Below, piece after piece: positions 48,725 through 60,750 of a stretch of 64,000 nucleotides of DNA (within the stretch, counting starts at the first letter, position 1; every line of letters starts with the position of its first letter). A program made the position numbers and the translations under genes. The DNA is taken from the NCBI GenBank assembly GCA_021014325.1, contig JAJGQC010000613.1, positions 1 to 64,000 of the forward strand, written 5' to 3'. Source of the stretch: Plazaster borealis. Its lineage: Eukaryota > Echinodermata > Asteroidea > Forcipulatida > Labidiasteridae. The notes beneath the pieces were generated by a model. The model was not told the origin of the DNA and searched no databases. It worked only from the letters and a program-made list of their open reading frames with translations.

Positions 48725-49036
48725 TGAACCTGTTTAAAACAAATTGTCATTCAATTCGGATGTGATATAAATGTTCAACTTTCTTTAATCTTTACAGAAA
48801 CTCCATGAAACATTACTTGAATTACTACTTGTGTGTTTTGAGAAACGAGTTTTAGACTGCACGTTTGTTAAATCCGTTCGTGCATGCTATTGTATAAATG
48901 CCAAAAGTTGTTAATGACGTCACGTTTCGACCCCAGCATAATTTTTCTCAAAGGTAAATAAACTTGGTCTTTTAGCTTTTTAGAAAGACTTTTTAGCTTT
49001 TTAGAAAGTTTCGATAGGGTCGAAACGTCGAAACTT
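48725..49036. repeat. Duplicated segment, left copy, with GTTTCGACCC palindrome
   Basis: Similar along its length to 50105-50430. Both copies end in an inverted pair GTTTCGACCC...GGGTCGAAAC around GAACTTGGTCTTTTAGCTTT-like sequence. The copies flank the SINE cluster 49135-50040. Confidence 0.65.
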
Positions 49037-49134
49037 CTGTCAGCAACACAATGTTGTAGTTTATAAACATCAACTTGGTAATTAAGTGTCGTTTTATTTT
49101 AAACATAATAACAATATTATTATGTATATATTTA

Positions 49135-50040
49135 TTTGTTTACCGTTACTCCGATTTGTATTAAGCACTGTATACTCAGAACTTTCCCGGGTTATGTGAA
49201 CAAAATCAACAGGCAAATCACTCGGTTGGGATTCGAACCCACGACCTTTGCATTGCTAGAGCAGATGTCTTACCACTAGACCACCGAGCTATCCCGGTGG
49301 CTAGAGGCAGTTCGAATCATATGTGTTAGCAACTATTTAATAGATGTTAGTTTTGCGTCGGGGGTAGTTTTTACCCTTACTCCGATGTGTATTGAGCACT
49401 GCTCAGTACTTTCCCGAGTTCTTTGAAAACATTCCACAGGCAAATCACTCGGTGGGATTCGAACCCACTACCTTTGCATTGCTAGAGCAGATGTCTTACT
49501 ACTCGACCACCGAGCTGGCCCGGTGGCTAGAGGCAGTTCGAACCATACGTGTAAGCAGCGGGTATACAGCAACGATTTAATAGATGTTAATTTTAAATCG
49601 GGGATAAAGAATATAATGTGTTTTTACCCTTACACCGATGTGTATTAAACACTGTATACTCAGTACTTTCCCGAGTTCTGTGAATTGCCTGTGGAATTCT
49701 GTTTACAGAACGCGGGAAAGTACTGAGTATAGAGTGCTTAATACACATAGGAGTAAGGGTAAAAACAAAATACGTTATTTATCCCGACGAAAAAATAACA
49801 TATATTAAATCGTTGCTGTACCCGCTGCTAACACACAGGATTCGAACTGCCTCTAGCCACCGGGCATAGCTTGGTGGTCTATAGTGGTAAGACATCTGAC
49901 CTAACAATGAAAAGGTCGTGGGTTCGAATCCCATCCGAGTGATTTGCCTGTGGATTTTGTTCACAGAGCTCGGGAAAGTACCGAGTATACAGTGCTTAAT
50001 ACACATCGGAGTAAGAGTAAAAACAAAATATATTCTTTAT
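49135..50040. mobile_element. Cluster of three tRNA-derived SINE S2 copies
   Basis: Two copies on the minus strand (tRNA-like parts about 49210-49316 and 49439-49541) and one on the plus strand (about 49847-49945). Each reads, in sense, GGTGGTCTAGTGGTAAGACA, then AAAGGTCGTGGGTTCGAATC, i.e. A- and B-box-like sequence. They share a flank with CAGTACTTTCCCGAGTTC and GTGTATTAA. The inverted pair makes a large hairpin around 49690. Confidence 0.75.
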
Positions 50041-50104
50041 CCCCGATGCAAAATTAGCATAGTATAAAAAAAGTTAGATTATTATTATTTTTGCGATAAA
50101 CTTA

Positions 50105-50430
50105 TAGGGTATGAAGTGTACATTGTGCTAAAACATTGATTGTCATTTAATTCGTATGGCGTTATATGAATGCTCAAATGCTTTTTAATTAAATCTTTAC
50201 CTAAACTCAATGATACATTATTTGAATTGATACTTGTGTATTTTTCGAAACGATTTGTAAAACCCTAGACTGCACTGCTGTGAAGTCCATTGATGCATGT
50301 TAATATAAAAGTGCCAAGAATGGTTAATGGCCTCACGTTTCGACCCAAGCAGAATCTTTCCCAAAGGTTGAATGAACTTGGTCTTTTAGCTTTCGAGAAA
50401 GACTCAAATGGGGTCGAAACGTAAGGCCAT
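50105..50430. repeat. Duplicated segment, right copy, with GTTTCGACCC palindrome
   Basis: Partner of 48725-49036 in direct orientation. Shared landmarks include TTGTCATT, TTAATCTTTAC/TTAAATCTTTAC, TTGAATT, TAGACTGCA and the terminal inverted pair. Confidence 0.65.
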
Positions 50431-50624
50431 TAACACAAAAAAAGTTATCGCACGTTTACCATAGGTCAGTTTAGATGGTAAGCAGTTTGCAACAGCTAAT
50501 TTAATTTTCTCTCATATCATAGGACCTTTTAAATGTAGTTTTAACATTTCTAGTTATTACTGTATTGTTACCTGAATTGGAATATTTAACTGACTCTTGA
50601 TTAACATAAAACACGTCCGTCATC

Positions 50625-50835
50625 AGTGGCGTGTGCATTTTGTGGGTGCGGTCTACCCGCGTTGAAACCGGGGGCTTTGATAAAAGGGATCCGGGTGGTT
50701 TGACAGATTAAGGACATCCTCACTTCGCTTTCGTGCACAAAAACCAACGGGGACGTCACCCAAACAAAATTAAAATGGGAGAGCAAAGAGAAAGTCCTCA
50801 ATTAACGGGGTTTCGACAAACGTATGTGTCCCCAC
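50625..50835. repeat. Dispersed repeat R1, copy b
   Basis: Matches 11640-11880 through AAAAGGGATCCGGGTG, ACGGGGACGTC and AAGTCCTC. No coding content. Confidence 0.5.
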
Positions 50836-51426
50836 CCCACCCCCCTCCCCATTCGTTTATTTCAAGTACGGTTGGGTAGGTGGAAGCAAGGAAGTAAATC
50901 GATCACTTCGCTTTGCAGACTTCAGGTTATTAGTAGCTTCGTCATAACGTGTCGTTGATACACAACACAGTTTATTTTGTTGTTTAAAAGAAGCCATGCT
51001 AGTGTATACTTCATGTTCATTGTAAATTATAATTAAACGAAATCAGATTTGATATTTCAGTAAGTGATATGACCGTTAAATGTTTTTTGAAATATTCATA
51101 TTGAGTCGATATGGCAGATAAATGTTACATTTTTGCTCAAATTAATTATTATTTACGTGCTATTTTTACCGAAAGGTTTTATAAGAACGCTATAATATTT
51201 GCATGCACTGCTGTTTATTATCATATTGCATAATTATATAAAACTGTACAAACGTGTCTTTAACGCGTATTTAACATATCGTGATATTATAGTGTGATCT
51301 AAATGGGTTATTGAATATGCCTAACACATGGTGCATTACGGCTCAAAGGAAACATTTTCAAAATGGCGTGCATATTTTGTTATACATCGTCGTCTAATGA
51401 TAATGATATAGTTTTGGAAGAGTAAC

Positions 51427-51887
51427 TACGGAGCTCTGGAAGTGCCATCAGACATGTTGATATCCTAAGATTTACCGCAGGATGATGGCATCATAAACGT
51501 AAGATGGCGACATCCTGAGATGATTTATCTCGGGATGACGACATCTTGAAATGAAGAATGTCGTCTTCCAGATATATTTTATCTCAGGATGACGACATCC
51601 AGAAGGTGAGATGTTGTCTTTCCAAGATATTGTATCTTGGGTTCTTAACATTTTCAGGATGTCATCATCCAATGAAGAATGATCTCGGGAAGTCGACATC
51701 CTACCTTCAGGATGTCGACAACCCGAGATTATTTATATTGGAATGCTGACAACTTACTTTCATGATGTCGACATCCTTAGATAAATCATCTCGAGATGTC
51801 GTCATCTAATACGTTTATTATGTCATCATCTTGCAGTAAATTGTTTCAGGATCTCAACATGTCGGATGGCACTTCCGGAGCTCCGTA
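51427..51887. mobile_element. TIR element with reiterated GATGTCGACATC core
   Basis: About 40-bp terminal inverted repeats: TACGGAGCTCTGGAAGTGCC and the complement of the right end GGCACTTCCGGAGCTCCGTA, continuing with ATC[AC]GACATGTTGA. The 380-bp interior repeats GATGACGACATC and related self-complementary words in both orientations. No transposase. Confidence 0.75.
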
Positions 51888-52245
51888 AGAATCAGAGTTC
51901 AAAAGTATTTTGAATGTGTCTAATGTCAAGGTGTCCCACGTTTTAAACTGGCGGCCATGCTTTGATATAAGTGGCAGCCATTTCGCATAATGATACTACA
52001 CAGTAACTTGGGAAGTAGGAGGTTAAGAGTTTAAAGTTAGGTGTCTATAAATAGGTCGAGGGGTCTAACTAGTATTTTAGAATTAGTCCAAATTGTTTGT
52101 CCCTTTTTTGCAGCCATTTCTTTGACGAAAAATTGTATCAAAATGGCGGCTCGTTTCGCATAATGATACTACTCACAACTTTGTTGTTGATGATGATTTG
52201 TTGAAATGGTTTAGATACAAATGCATCCGAATTATTTTGGCTTAA

Positions 52246-52613
52246 AGGCACTGAACACGTTTAGAAATTGTCAAAGACCGGTGTTCTCACTTGGTGTATC
52301 CCAACATATGCATAAAATAACAAGCCTGTGAAAAATTGGGCTCAATTGGTCATCGAAGTTGCAAGAAAATGATGAAAGAAAAAAACACCCTTGTTGTACA
52401 AATTTGTGTGCTTTCAGATGGGAATAAAAATTTCGTGCAAGAAGTTGTTATTATTTTAGTGAGAAATTACCTCTTTCTCAAAAAAATACGTTACTTCAGA
52501 GGGAGTCGTTTCCTACAATGTTTTCTACTATCAACAGCTCTCCGTTGCTTGTTACCAAGTAAGTTTTTGAGCTAATATTTGTTTTGAGTCATTACCAAAC
52601 GTGTACGGTACCT
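52246..52613 (+). mobile_element. TTAA-flanked MITE, family M1 copy c
   Basis: Same orientation as 10041-10405, with TTAA at 52242-52245 and 52614-52617. Ends AGGCACTGAACACG and CGTGTACGGTACCT. Confidence 0.8.
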
Positions 52614-52950
52614 TTAAACTAGAACAAAGAAATGTAGTTCTTGTGGGTTTTTTAATTAAAAAAAAAATCATAGGGAAAGGATATTTAACATTGATTTTGA
52701 TACAACCCATGAATCATGAGGTATATTTAAAACACATTACAATCGATACTATTTTAATTAAACCATCATCCCTCCTGATTTATTTGATTATTATTTGTTC
52801 AAATTGATGGTGAAAGAAGGGAGTTATTTCGTTGTTGGTCAATAAATCAAATGAGCTTCTCAATATGTTCGTCGATGAAATATTACATAGCTGAGCATCA
52901 TTGAATGGGAACGAGTGGTCAAAAGTGTTTCAAGAAATATTTTACATTAA

Positions 52951-53218
52951 AGGTAGTGTCAAAGATTGGTACTGGTATTTACTCCAAAAATGATAGACCA
53001 TACAAACTAACTTGGTGAGAAGCACTGCAGCTGTTGATAGTAAAACTATTTGAGAAAGTGTTCCCTTTAAAGTAAGATGATTTAGATAATTTGTCACCCA
53101 AAACATTTGAATCTAAGAAACGATTCATGCATGAATCATTTCTCATCCTAAAGGTTGGTGTCCGTTCGCGAATGCTGCGGCCAGAGATGCGGATGGTTGG
53201 TACCCGCTGTCACCTCGA
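52951..53218 (+). mobile_element. TTAA-flanked repeat, family M3 copy b
   Basis: Starts after TTAA with AGGTAGTGTC and follows 29097-29351 through GAGAAGCACTGCAG, TTTGAGAAA and CGCTGTCACCTCG. Right end not resolved. Confidence 0.5.
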
Positions 53219-53294
53219 GTGTATTGAATTGTATAATTTTTGCCATATTTTAAAATTTAAATCAACAGTTAATAATAATAATATACAAATAATG

Positions 53295-54415
53295 ATTGTT
53301 TATGAGTGCAATGGTGCGTATATTTCCATGAGTTGAAAGATGGAATGTTCTTTTCAACGAGGCGGAGCCGAGTTGAATTGAACATTCCATCTTTCAACGA
53401 ATGAAAATATTCGCACTATATTGCACGAATGAAAAACATTCATTATTTGTTTTATACAACATCCAAGTAAATCTTTGTCATTTTGATTGGAGGATACAAC
53501 TTTCAAAACAAACAAAGAGTACAATATTTAATTGTGACATTAGACCCATTTCTTTTGGTTCGGCTTGTTTGGATTCAACAGTGACTATTAAGTGCGTTCT
53601 GTACTGCTATTTTGAGACACGCGGGCGCCGTAATGTAGTATGTGCCTTGCAGTAACTGTACTGCTGTATTATCGAAGACACGCGCACGCAATGATGTGGC
53701 ACGCACCGTGCAATACACCAATCCGGGCGCGCAAGTGCTGGGCGCCGCACGCGCCATGCTGCGGTTTACCTGTGCCTAGTTTTGTGCACAAAGACACGAG
53801 AAAATCGTTTCCCTTTTCTTTTTTAATGGGAATTGAATGTCTTCCTCGACAATCTATGCAATTTCCCTGACATAGCTGCAAGATATAACGATGTACTTCA
53901 TTCTTGATAATTTTTTAAATTAAGCAGAAAGTAAAATACTAAAATTCTGACAAAATACCTTGCCGATGCAACGCATTAAACTATGCGACTATGCAGTTTC
54001 CACGTCTATGACCCTTAAACTCACCAAGACATGCACCGTTTCCAGGATGATTCGGTTTCTATTTAGTTGCAAGTATTTGTTGTCAGTGATCTACATTGGT
54101 ATATCATGATGTCCTGTCAAGGAAATTGTGTAAGTCGTTGAGGAAAACATATAATTTCCATAGAGAGTGAAAAGGAACACGATTTCCTCATGTCTTTGTG
54201 CATAATCTGGGCACTGACGACACCGCAGCAGTGGCGCGCGGTGCCCAACACTTCCGCGCCCGGATTGGTGTATAGAACAAATCGGATGGAACGAAAAATG
54301 CACGGTGAATGGAATGAAAAATGCACGGTGAATGACGTAGCGTGCAATGGTACGTTTATTTGCTACCACGTGACGGACAATCCTCCAATCAAATGGCAAG
54401 GATCTGCTTGGGTGT
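53295..54415. mobile_element. Inverted-repeat (fold-back) region
   Basis: Two nested palindromes. At 53330-53400, GTTGAAAGATGGAATGTTC is mirrored by GAACATTCCATCTTTCAAC around a GC-rich loop. Then about 53480-53880 is mirrored, with mismatches, by 54110-54400 (GATTGGAGGAT / ATCCTCCAATC; TTGTGCACAAAGACACGAG / TCATGTCTTTGTGCATAA). The open frames on opposite strands here are the two arms of one repeat. Confidence 0.65.
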
Positions 54416-54615
54416 TATATAATACTAATTATTATATTAATATTTAAAATGCATGAGCGTATGCCCAATATTTTGAATGGGATTGTCATTGTTATGTATT
54501 GTGCAGCAGTTGAATGATGTTATATGCAGTAATAAAAGACAGTAATTGCAGTCAAATTGAATTGCATTGTCACGACTGCTCCTTGTGAGTGGATCTATAA
54601 AGACATGGCCTACAT

Positions 54616-54853
54616 GGCCCAATTTCATAGAGCTGCTAAGCACAACAATTTGCTTAGCATGAAATTTCTTCCTTGATAGCAACAGGATTACCAACCAAAT
54701 TTCCACGTGATTTTCAGGATAAGCAAACAACGGCTGAATGAGTAAACAAGCAGTATGCAACACAAGGAAATTTGGTTGGTAATCCTGTTTTTACAAGGAA
54801 GAAATTTCATGCTAAGCAAATTGTTGTGCTTAGCAGCTCTATGAAATTGGGCC
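54616..54853. mobile_element. MITE with ~95-bp terminal inverted repeats
   Basis: GGCCCAATTTCATAGAGCTG on the left is mirrored by CAGCTCTATGAAATTGGGCC on the right. The arms continue through TTTGCTTAGCATGAAATTTC and GGATTACCAACCAAATTTCC. Non-coding. Confidence 0.8.
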
Positions 54854-55453
54854 CAGATCAACTACAAGGTTAGCTGCTTTAAAGTATCCATGTTTATACA
54901 GGGGGGCAATAAGGAAATACAAAAATCCCCATCCCAAGTCTGTTATCCAACGAATGTTATTAAACCTATCACATTATATTTATCAATTTGCCGTTTTTCG
55001 AACTTGGCCATCTTTGATGAACAATGATTGAAACATTTTCTTAAAACATTCGATGATGCCGTATAACTGTTTTCAACACTATGTAAACTAATTGTGTTTA
55101 CTCAACAACAAAATTGGTTAATTTTTTTTAAGGCCAAATTTACTATTGAGACCTATTCAAATAGCATAGAAAATGGACATTACTCTGCAGTGTGGAAAAA
55201 GCCCATCAATTACTGCCCCCTTAAGAATTCCCACAATGCTGATATTGACTAAAATGACATGGCATTTATCAGTTCAAAAAACTGTAGGTGTGAGATCAGC
55301 ATAATTTTGTTTCCATATAGAACTAAAGGGAAAATGTGCAGCTGGGCAAAGGACCCTAATGCGTTTTAGTAGTTTACTTATAAAGTGTTATCTAATATCT
55401 AACGCGGTTCAGGGCACTATTTGTATGACAGTTTTACAATTTTACAAATTCAG

Positions 55454-55603
55454 TTTGAGACTTCCTCGGAAAATTGTCCAAGTGAATTGAGATCGAAAGA
55501 GGCATCACAGGCCACGACCAATATGCAATACAAGGAAAAGCCAATGACGATCACTGACATCACTTTAAACTCACACAAGTTGACAACATCAACACGCACT
55601 TAG
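55454..55603 (+). CDS. Weak candidate terminal exon
   Basis: Acceptor-like TACAAATTCAG followed by 49 codons and TAG at 55601-55603, starting FETSSENCPSELRSKEASQA. The composition is protein-like (charged, Ser/Thr-rich), but no family is recognised and no upstream exon is seen. Could be chance. Confidence 0.15.
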   Translation, partial: FETSSENCPSELRSKEASQATTNMQYKEKPMTITDITLNSHKLTTSTRT

Positions 55604-57578
55604 TTGAACATCCTGCAGAGAGTCATTGGGGGAGGAAACTTGGGTTAGATCTTCTCTTACCATTGGATGTCCCCATAAGATCTTGCCCTACCTTCGTAGA
55701 ACTCCACATCGTCAGATAACCAATACCACACACTCCAAAGAAACCTTCAACTTCATTGGTCTGCCAGAGTTGGTGAACATATCTGAAAGCCAACATAACA
55801 AAAGTTTGTTGGGACCAATTTTAACCCCAATCATGGCCATTTGCTGTTGTTGTTCACCCCCCCCCCATGTTTTCAACAAAATTTCTCTCCACCGTTTGTT
55901 ATCAAACTTGCAAACAAATGTTCATTTCATAAAGTTATTTATGATGTTGTAAAGACAATGATTCGCCATTTAAAGTGCACTTTTGGTAGTTGTTTGCCTA
56001 ATATTTTTTCGATCACAAATTGATTTTCCCCATGATTTCCTTTGTTGTTAATGACATAAAACTTTGCAAACTTGGTTATTTTGACATCTTCAAAAACGAT
56101 GACATTTTATTGCATTCTTGGGGTTACCGTAGCAGGAGCTATAATTGTCGGTTTATCCCATTTTTTTGTTTTATTTTGTTTTCGTATTTTCTTGTTTTCC
56201 ACTTACATATCGATATTGTTACCATTTTTTTGAACGAGGGGTGCGGCGATGAAGCCTGGTTTACAGTTTTACAGATTCCTGGCCTGGAAAATTGGAAATA
56301 TTAATTGATTGGAAACTTGACGTAGGGTCCCGCAAAGCAATAAATAAACATTTACATGTGACACAACACTGCCACCTTTTTGAATGAAAGCAAAACAACC
56401 AATGCGATATTTTGTGAAAAGGTAAAACAAAATATTACTGCAAAGGACGTTAACAACGTTTAACCCAGGGTCAAACAAACGGTTGCCATGGTAAAAGGTG
56501 ACCCTTGATAACAACTACCGTATTAGTTTACAATATGAACCTAGATAAATATTGATAGTGATCGAATGCGGCATTGAAAGGTTAATGGCAAAATGGAGAT
56601 ATATTGTGCACTGCCACCACGGTCCTGGTAGGGTTAAATCGTCAAATGCAACAACAGTTTGATTCAAGTTCACCTCATTACTTCAATAAGCGTGAACAAA
56701 AGACAACACAGTTAAATTCACATGGACTTATTATAGAACATGTATCCTGTGACATCACATGTTTACAAAATAGCCACAGAACCCGGACTTCCCGCAGGTA
56801 CAACAAGGGAAATATCTCAACATTTGTTCAGCCGTTATTTGTGTTCAATCTTAAATTTAATATGGGGAATTTATGACACGAAATATACAATTTACAATAT
56901 GAGTATCTTGTTTACAAGAAAGGCCATGGAATGTCACTCTTTTTGTAAACAAACGTTACACGGTCTATACGTCTCATTGCATAAATTATGATGGGATAAT
57001 TTTGGTGTTTATTGTGGGGGTCATTAGGTGACTAGACTTGCACTGATACTTTCCATTTACCGACTAGACATGTTGCTAGCACGGGGCCTCAACCCTCCCA
57101 TATCATTTTCTTCTATCCCACTTCACAAACAAATCGTTTGGACTGGGATAAGACAAGAATGGCTGATCAATTGATAATCACTTTTTACTTGGACCTACTG
57201 GCCCCAGTCCTTATTAATCCATCACCGAAAGTAGGATTTAGGATTCCTTTGTTAAAAAAGGACTAACTAAAGCAAATAATATAAATAATCTAAAAAATGT
57301 AAAGAAAAAATAACTAGTACTGTTGCCCTTTTTTCATTTTAATTTCCTCGCCCAGTTACACTTACTAGCTATACAAATTGCTTGTCAAATTTTTAACATA
57401 GGTGAAACTACTTGTTTATCCCTGTTTTATCCCCTCTGAATGGAAGTCTTGGGCTATTTTAAGCTAGTCACTCTACACAATCCGAGAACAGACCACTGCA
57501 TTTGAGAGTAGTAGAAGAAAGAAGTGGTATTGATTTGTAAAAATTAATTTCACTGGCTTGTTTTGAGTTCACCCTTAA
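55604..57578 (+). other. Intergenic stretch
   Basis: No exon, RNA gene or clear repeat recognised; only short open frames without family features. Confidence 0.5.
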
Positions 57579-57963
57579 AGGGTCTGTTTACGTTTGGTAA
57601 TTTCTCATAAAAGTAATGGCAATAAAAACTTACTTGGTAAGAAGTACAGCAGCTTCTGATAGTATAAAGCATTTTGAAAAACATTTCGCTGCGAAGTAAT
57701 GTGGTTTTTGAAAAAGATATCGCTTTTTATCCAACAATTTGAATCTGGGAAGCGTTACTGGACAGTACGTTTCTCAGATTGTGTATTCCAATTGTGATTA
57801 TTCTTCCTGCGTGGACAAACCGCTTCAGATATTCGACAATATCTCAAAAACGTTACCATCTTTTAAAATGACATTTCCACCGGTTAGTTTTATGGTGAAT
57901 AACTACAACTATCTAGGATTGAAACGAACACTGGGTTCCAATTACCAAACGTATACAATCCCT
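57579..57963 (+). mobile_element. TTAA-flanked MITE, family M2 copy b
   Basis: TTAA at 57575-57578 and 57964-57967. Ends AGGGTCTGTTTACGTTTGG and CCAAACGTATACAATCCCT, and similar to 41605-41929 along its length. Confidence 0.75.
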
Positions 57964-58992
57964 TTAAACAGGACATGGGTAAGTTAAGTAATAAACTGAA
58001 TAATAATGTACAACAGCGGATTTCGCCAGATTATTGGCAATTTTTACCTTTCAGGTTCGTGGACTTCATTCTATAGCAACACTATAGTTGTCTCCTCGTT
58101 TAACACATGCGGCGGCATTAGCCATCCTCGTTGGGCCGGGGTGTTGCAGCTCTCCTCATCCCGATCTAGCTGGGTGTTGAAGCTCTGGTACCGCGGGCTG
58201 TGTGTCGCAGCTCTGGTACCGCGGGCTGGGCTAGTTCTATGGTAGCTACTCGGTCAAAGATAGTCCCGGTGTCATTCGGCATACAAGTGGGATTGAAGCC
58301 GACCTAATGCAGCTTGCAAACCAGATGAAAGCTCAACACAGAGAAACAAGTCCGTTGTGGGGGTACTTTCTGCAGCTGTCTTCAAGCACCACGAGAAAGC
58401 TATGACTCTTTCCTGTATAGCTCTCTGGTCCCTCGCAGCTCAACATCAATGTCGCCGTCGGCAATTTTTTAAATTTCAGTACTTAATGCAGCAAATCTCA
58501 CAAACCGGAGGCATTTGCACTGCTGCTTAAATAATGTCAAAATAACTTATGTTGACAGAGAATATTGACAGTTTGCCAGGTTTCTCATTCGAAGATTGAA
58601 GTAGCGGGCGTTGTTTTAGCAGACGAGCCAGTGTCGAGCCGTGTGTGTCCATTACGCTGTACACGCGTAAAACCACAACACAAAGTTGCACACACTGGCT
58701 GTCGTCGAAAGGAGCATTGGTTTCGTTTGGGTATAACAACGCGAAAACTGAATTTGCGTAACAAAGAGATTTGTATTACAGTTTAACAAGTATTGGTTCA
58801 AAGAATGCAGGGACTTTGCGCGATGCATGGAAACTCCTGAAGGGACAAAAAACAAGATGTTTGCTGTATCTGCGCTTTTGAACTTTTGAAGATGTATTTT
58901 TTCTTCTCCCTCTTATAAACCTGGAGGTCGCAGAGCAGAGATGTAGCCAGTTATTTTGTAATAGTTTACCCCGAAGTAAAATCAAAAATAAT

Positions 58993-59165
58993 AGAATGGT
59001 AAATACTCCAAAAATTAATGATTGGAAAAATGTACTTGGTGAGAAGCACTGCTGTTGATATTATAAACTATTTTGAGAAACGATTCCCTCGAAGTAATAT
59101 ATGTTTTGGATAATTGTATTTCACCCAAAAACATTTTAATCTGAGAAACGATTCACACGAATGAA
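58993..59165 (+). mobile_element. Fragment of repeat family M3, copy c
   Basis: Shares ACTCCAAAAATTAATG, GGTGAGAAGCACTGC and GAGAAACGATTC with the M3 copies at 29097 and 52951. Ends not resolved. Confidence 0.45.
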
Positions 59166-59410
59166 TTGTTTATATCTGTGGTGACTACTGTGACTTCTAG
59201 TGTGACCAGGCTTTTAGAATTGTTTGGGCAGAATTTGCATTACAAAATAATAATTATAAGCATCAAAGCTTATACCCAGAATTATAAAGGAAATGGGGGT
59301 GATTGCATCAGCAACTCTCATACTAGTATTGGTTCCAAGACGCTCCAGTTGTTAGTCACGAACACATGTAGTCACGAAAACGTAACCGCTATCTAAACAA
59401 ATATCGCCCT

Positions 59411-60046
59411 AGACTGGTCCCCTGTCTTTATCCGCAGGGATGAAGACAGGCTCTGGTTTTACAGACCCAACGGTTCCATTGGATACAATGAGTTCATTGG
59501 ATAAACGGGCAGCGTATTTTTTTTTGTACACCGCAGCGAGGGGTTTTGTACTGTAATACTGCCATTTCCTGTCTTGAGATGAGACTACAAACATTCATGC
59601 CTATAAAGGGTTAGGGTCAGGGTTAGGGTCAGGGTTAGGGTTTGGGTTAGGGTTAGGGTTAGGGTCAGGGTTAGGGTCAGGGTTAGGGTTAGGGTTAGGG
59701 TTAGGTTTAGGGTTTAGGGTTTAGGGTTAGACGTAGTCTCCTATCTCAAGACGGAATTGACAGTGTTACAGTACAAAACCCCTCGCTGCGGTGTAAAACA
59801 AAAAATACGCCGGCCAGTGACGTAAGCTTTCCATATCTGTGTTATGATCGGTCCGCTCCGATTGGTCCGCTATGTACACACGCGCAGCAGCTGCAGACGA
59901 TCACAAAGTTCCTGCTGATGGTGTAGCTGCCAAACACGTCACGTTCCGTTTATCTGATGAAATCATTGTATCCAATAAAATCATTGGGTCTGTATAACCA
60001 GTGCCTGTCTTTATCCTTGCGGACAGAGACAGGGGACCGACCAGTC
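59411..60046. mobile_element. Fold-back element with an interstitial telomeric core
   Basis: The left arm (59411-59590: AGACTGGTCCCCTGTC, GGATACAATGA, ACACCGCAGCGAGGGG, TCTTGAGATGAGACTAC) is mirrored by the right arm (59732-60046: GTAGTCTCCTATCTCAAGA, CCCCTCGCTGCGGTGT, GACAGGGGACC). The right arm carries about 150 extra bases (59820-59945). The centre is the TTAGGG array at 59608-59730. Confidence 0.75.
59608..59730 (+). repeat. Interstitial telomeric repeat (TTAGGG)n
   Basis: About 20 hexamers, mostly TTAGGG with TCAGGG and TTTAGGG variants. The metazoan telomere motif, at an internal position. Confidence 0.92.
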
Positions 60047-60336
60047 TACTATCGCCCCCACGAACCACTCGCCGCCTGAGGGCGCTATCATTCCTGTGTA
60101 ACTGCTACCGCACTAGACACTTCGCTGGCCGAGAACCCACCAGCTCTCGGCGTCAGTAACCGGGGATTCACAGCAATTGTATTTTAAACAGCAGTTAATC
60201 AATCAGACAAGCACAAGCAGAGACCATGCAAGTTTACGCGCGTATTCAATCAAGTTTGTAACTTTTCGTTCCCACGCACGTTTTTTCTTGTGTTTTCTTT
60301 TGGTTGGGGTGGGGGGGGTAGGGGGTCGGGGGGTGT

Positions 60337-60425
60337 TTGTTTGTAGGTTTGTTCGTTTGTCGGGGGTACTTGGGTGTTTGTTTGTTTGTTTGTTTGTTTG
60401 TTTGTTTGTTTGTTTGTTTGTTTGT
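60337..60425 (+). repeat. Microsatellite (TTTG)n
   Basis: TTTG array preceded by a G-rich tract (60308-60335). The open frames on both strands over it are repeat artefacts. Confidence 0.85.
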
Positions 60426-60750
60426 TGGGGTGCGCTTAAAGAAGGGCCCTTGTTGGGTATTTTACATAATGACACAATAGACACTATACAGTGTGTTTTT
60501 GTTCAACTTGGACCCAATGAAGGAATTCATTAGAAAATGGAATAACATAACAACAATAGCAGGACCCTACAAACCATTTCCGTAAGGTTGTGTGTTTGGT
60601 TGTGTATGTGGGTAGGTATACACATTAAAACTGGGGACCTATAACAAAAGAGGACAACAGGGGTCAAGTTTGGGTGACGGTTTCACTTGGAAAGTGTGTA
60701 CACTCTAATGGGAGCTGTTGCAAAATCAGGGACAACTGGATGTCCCCATA

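Noticed and set aside
49210..49945. tRNA genes at three sites
   Set aside because: All three share long non-tRNA flanks and differ by indels in the tRNA part, as expected for SINE heads.
53640..54399. Two opposing ORFs ending ...QFP that look like homologous proteins
   Set aside because: They are the two arms of one inverted repeat read on opposite strands.
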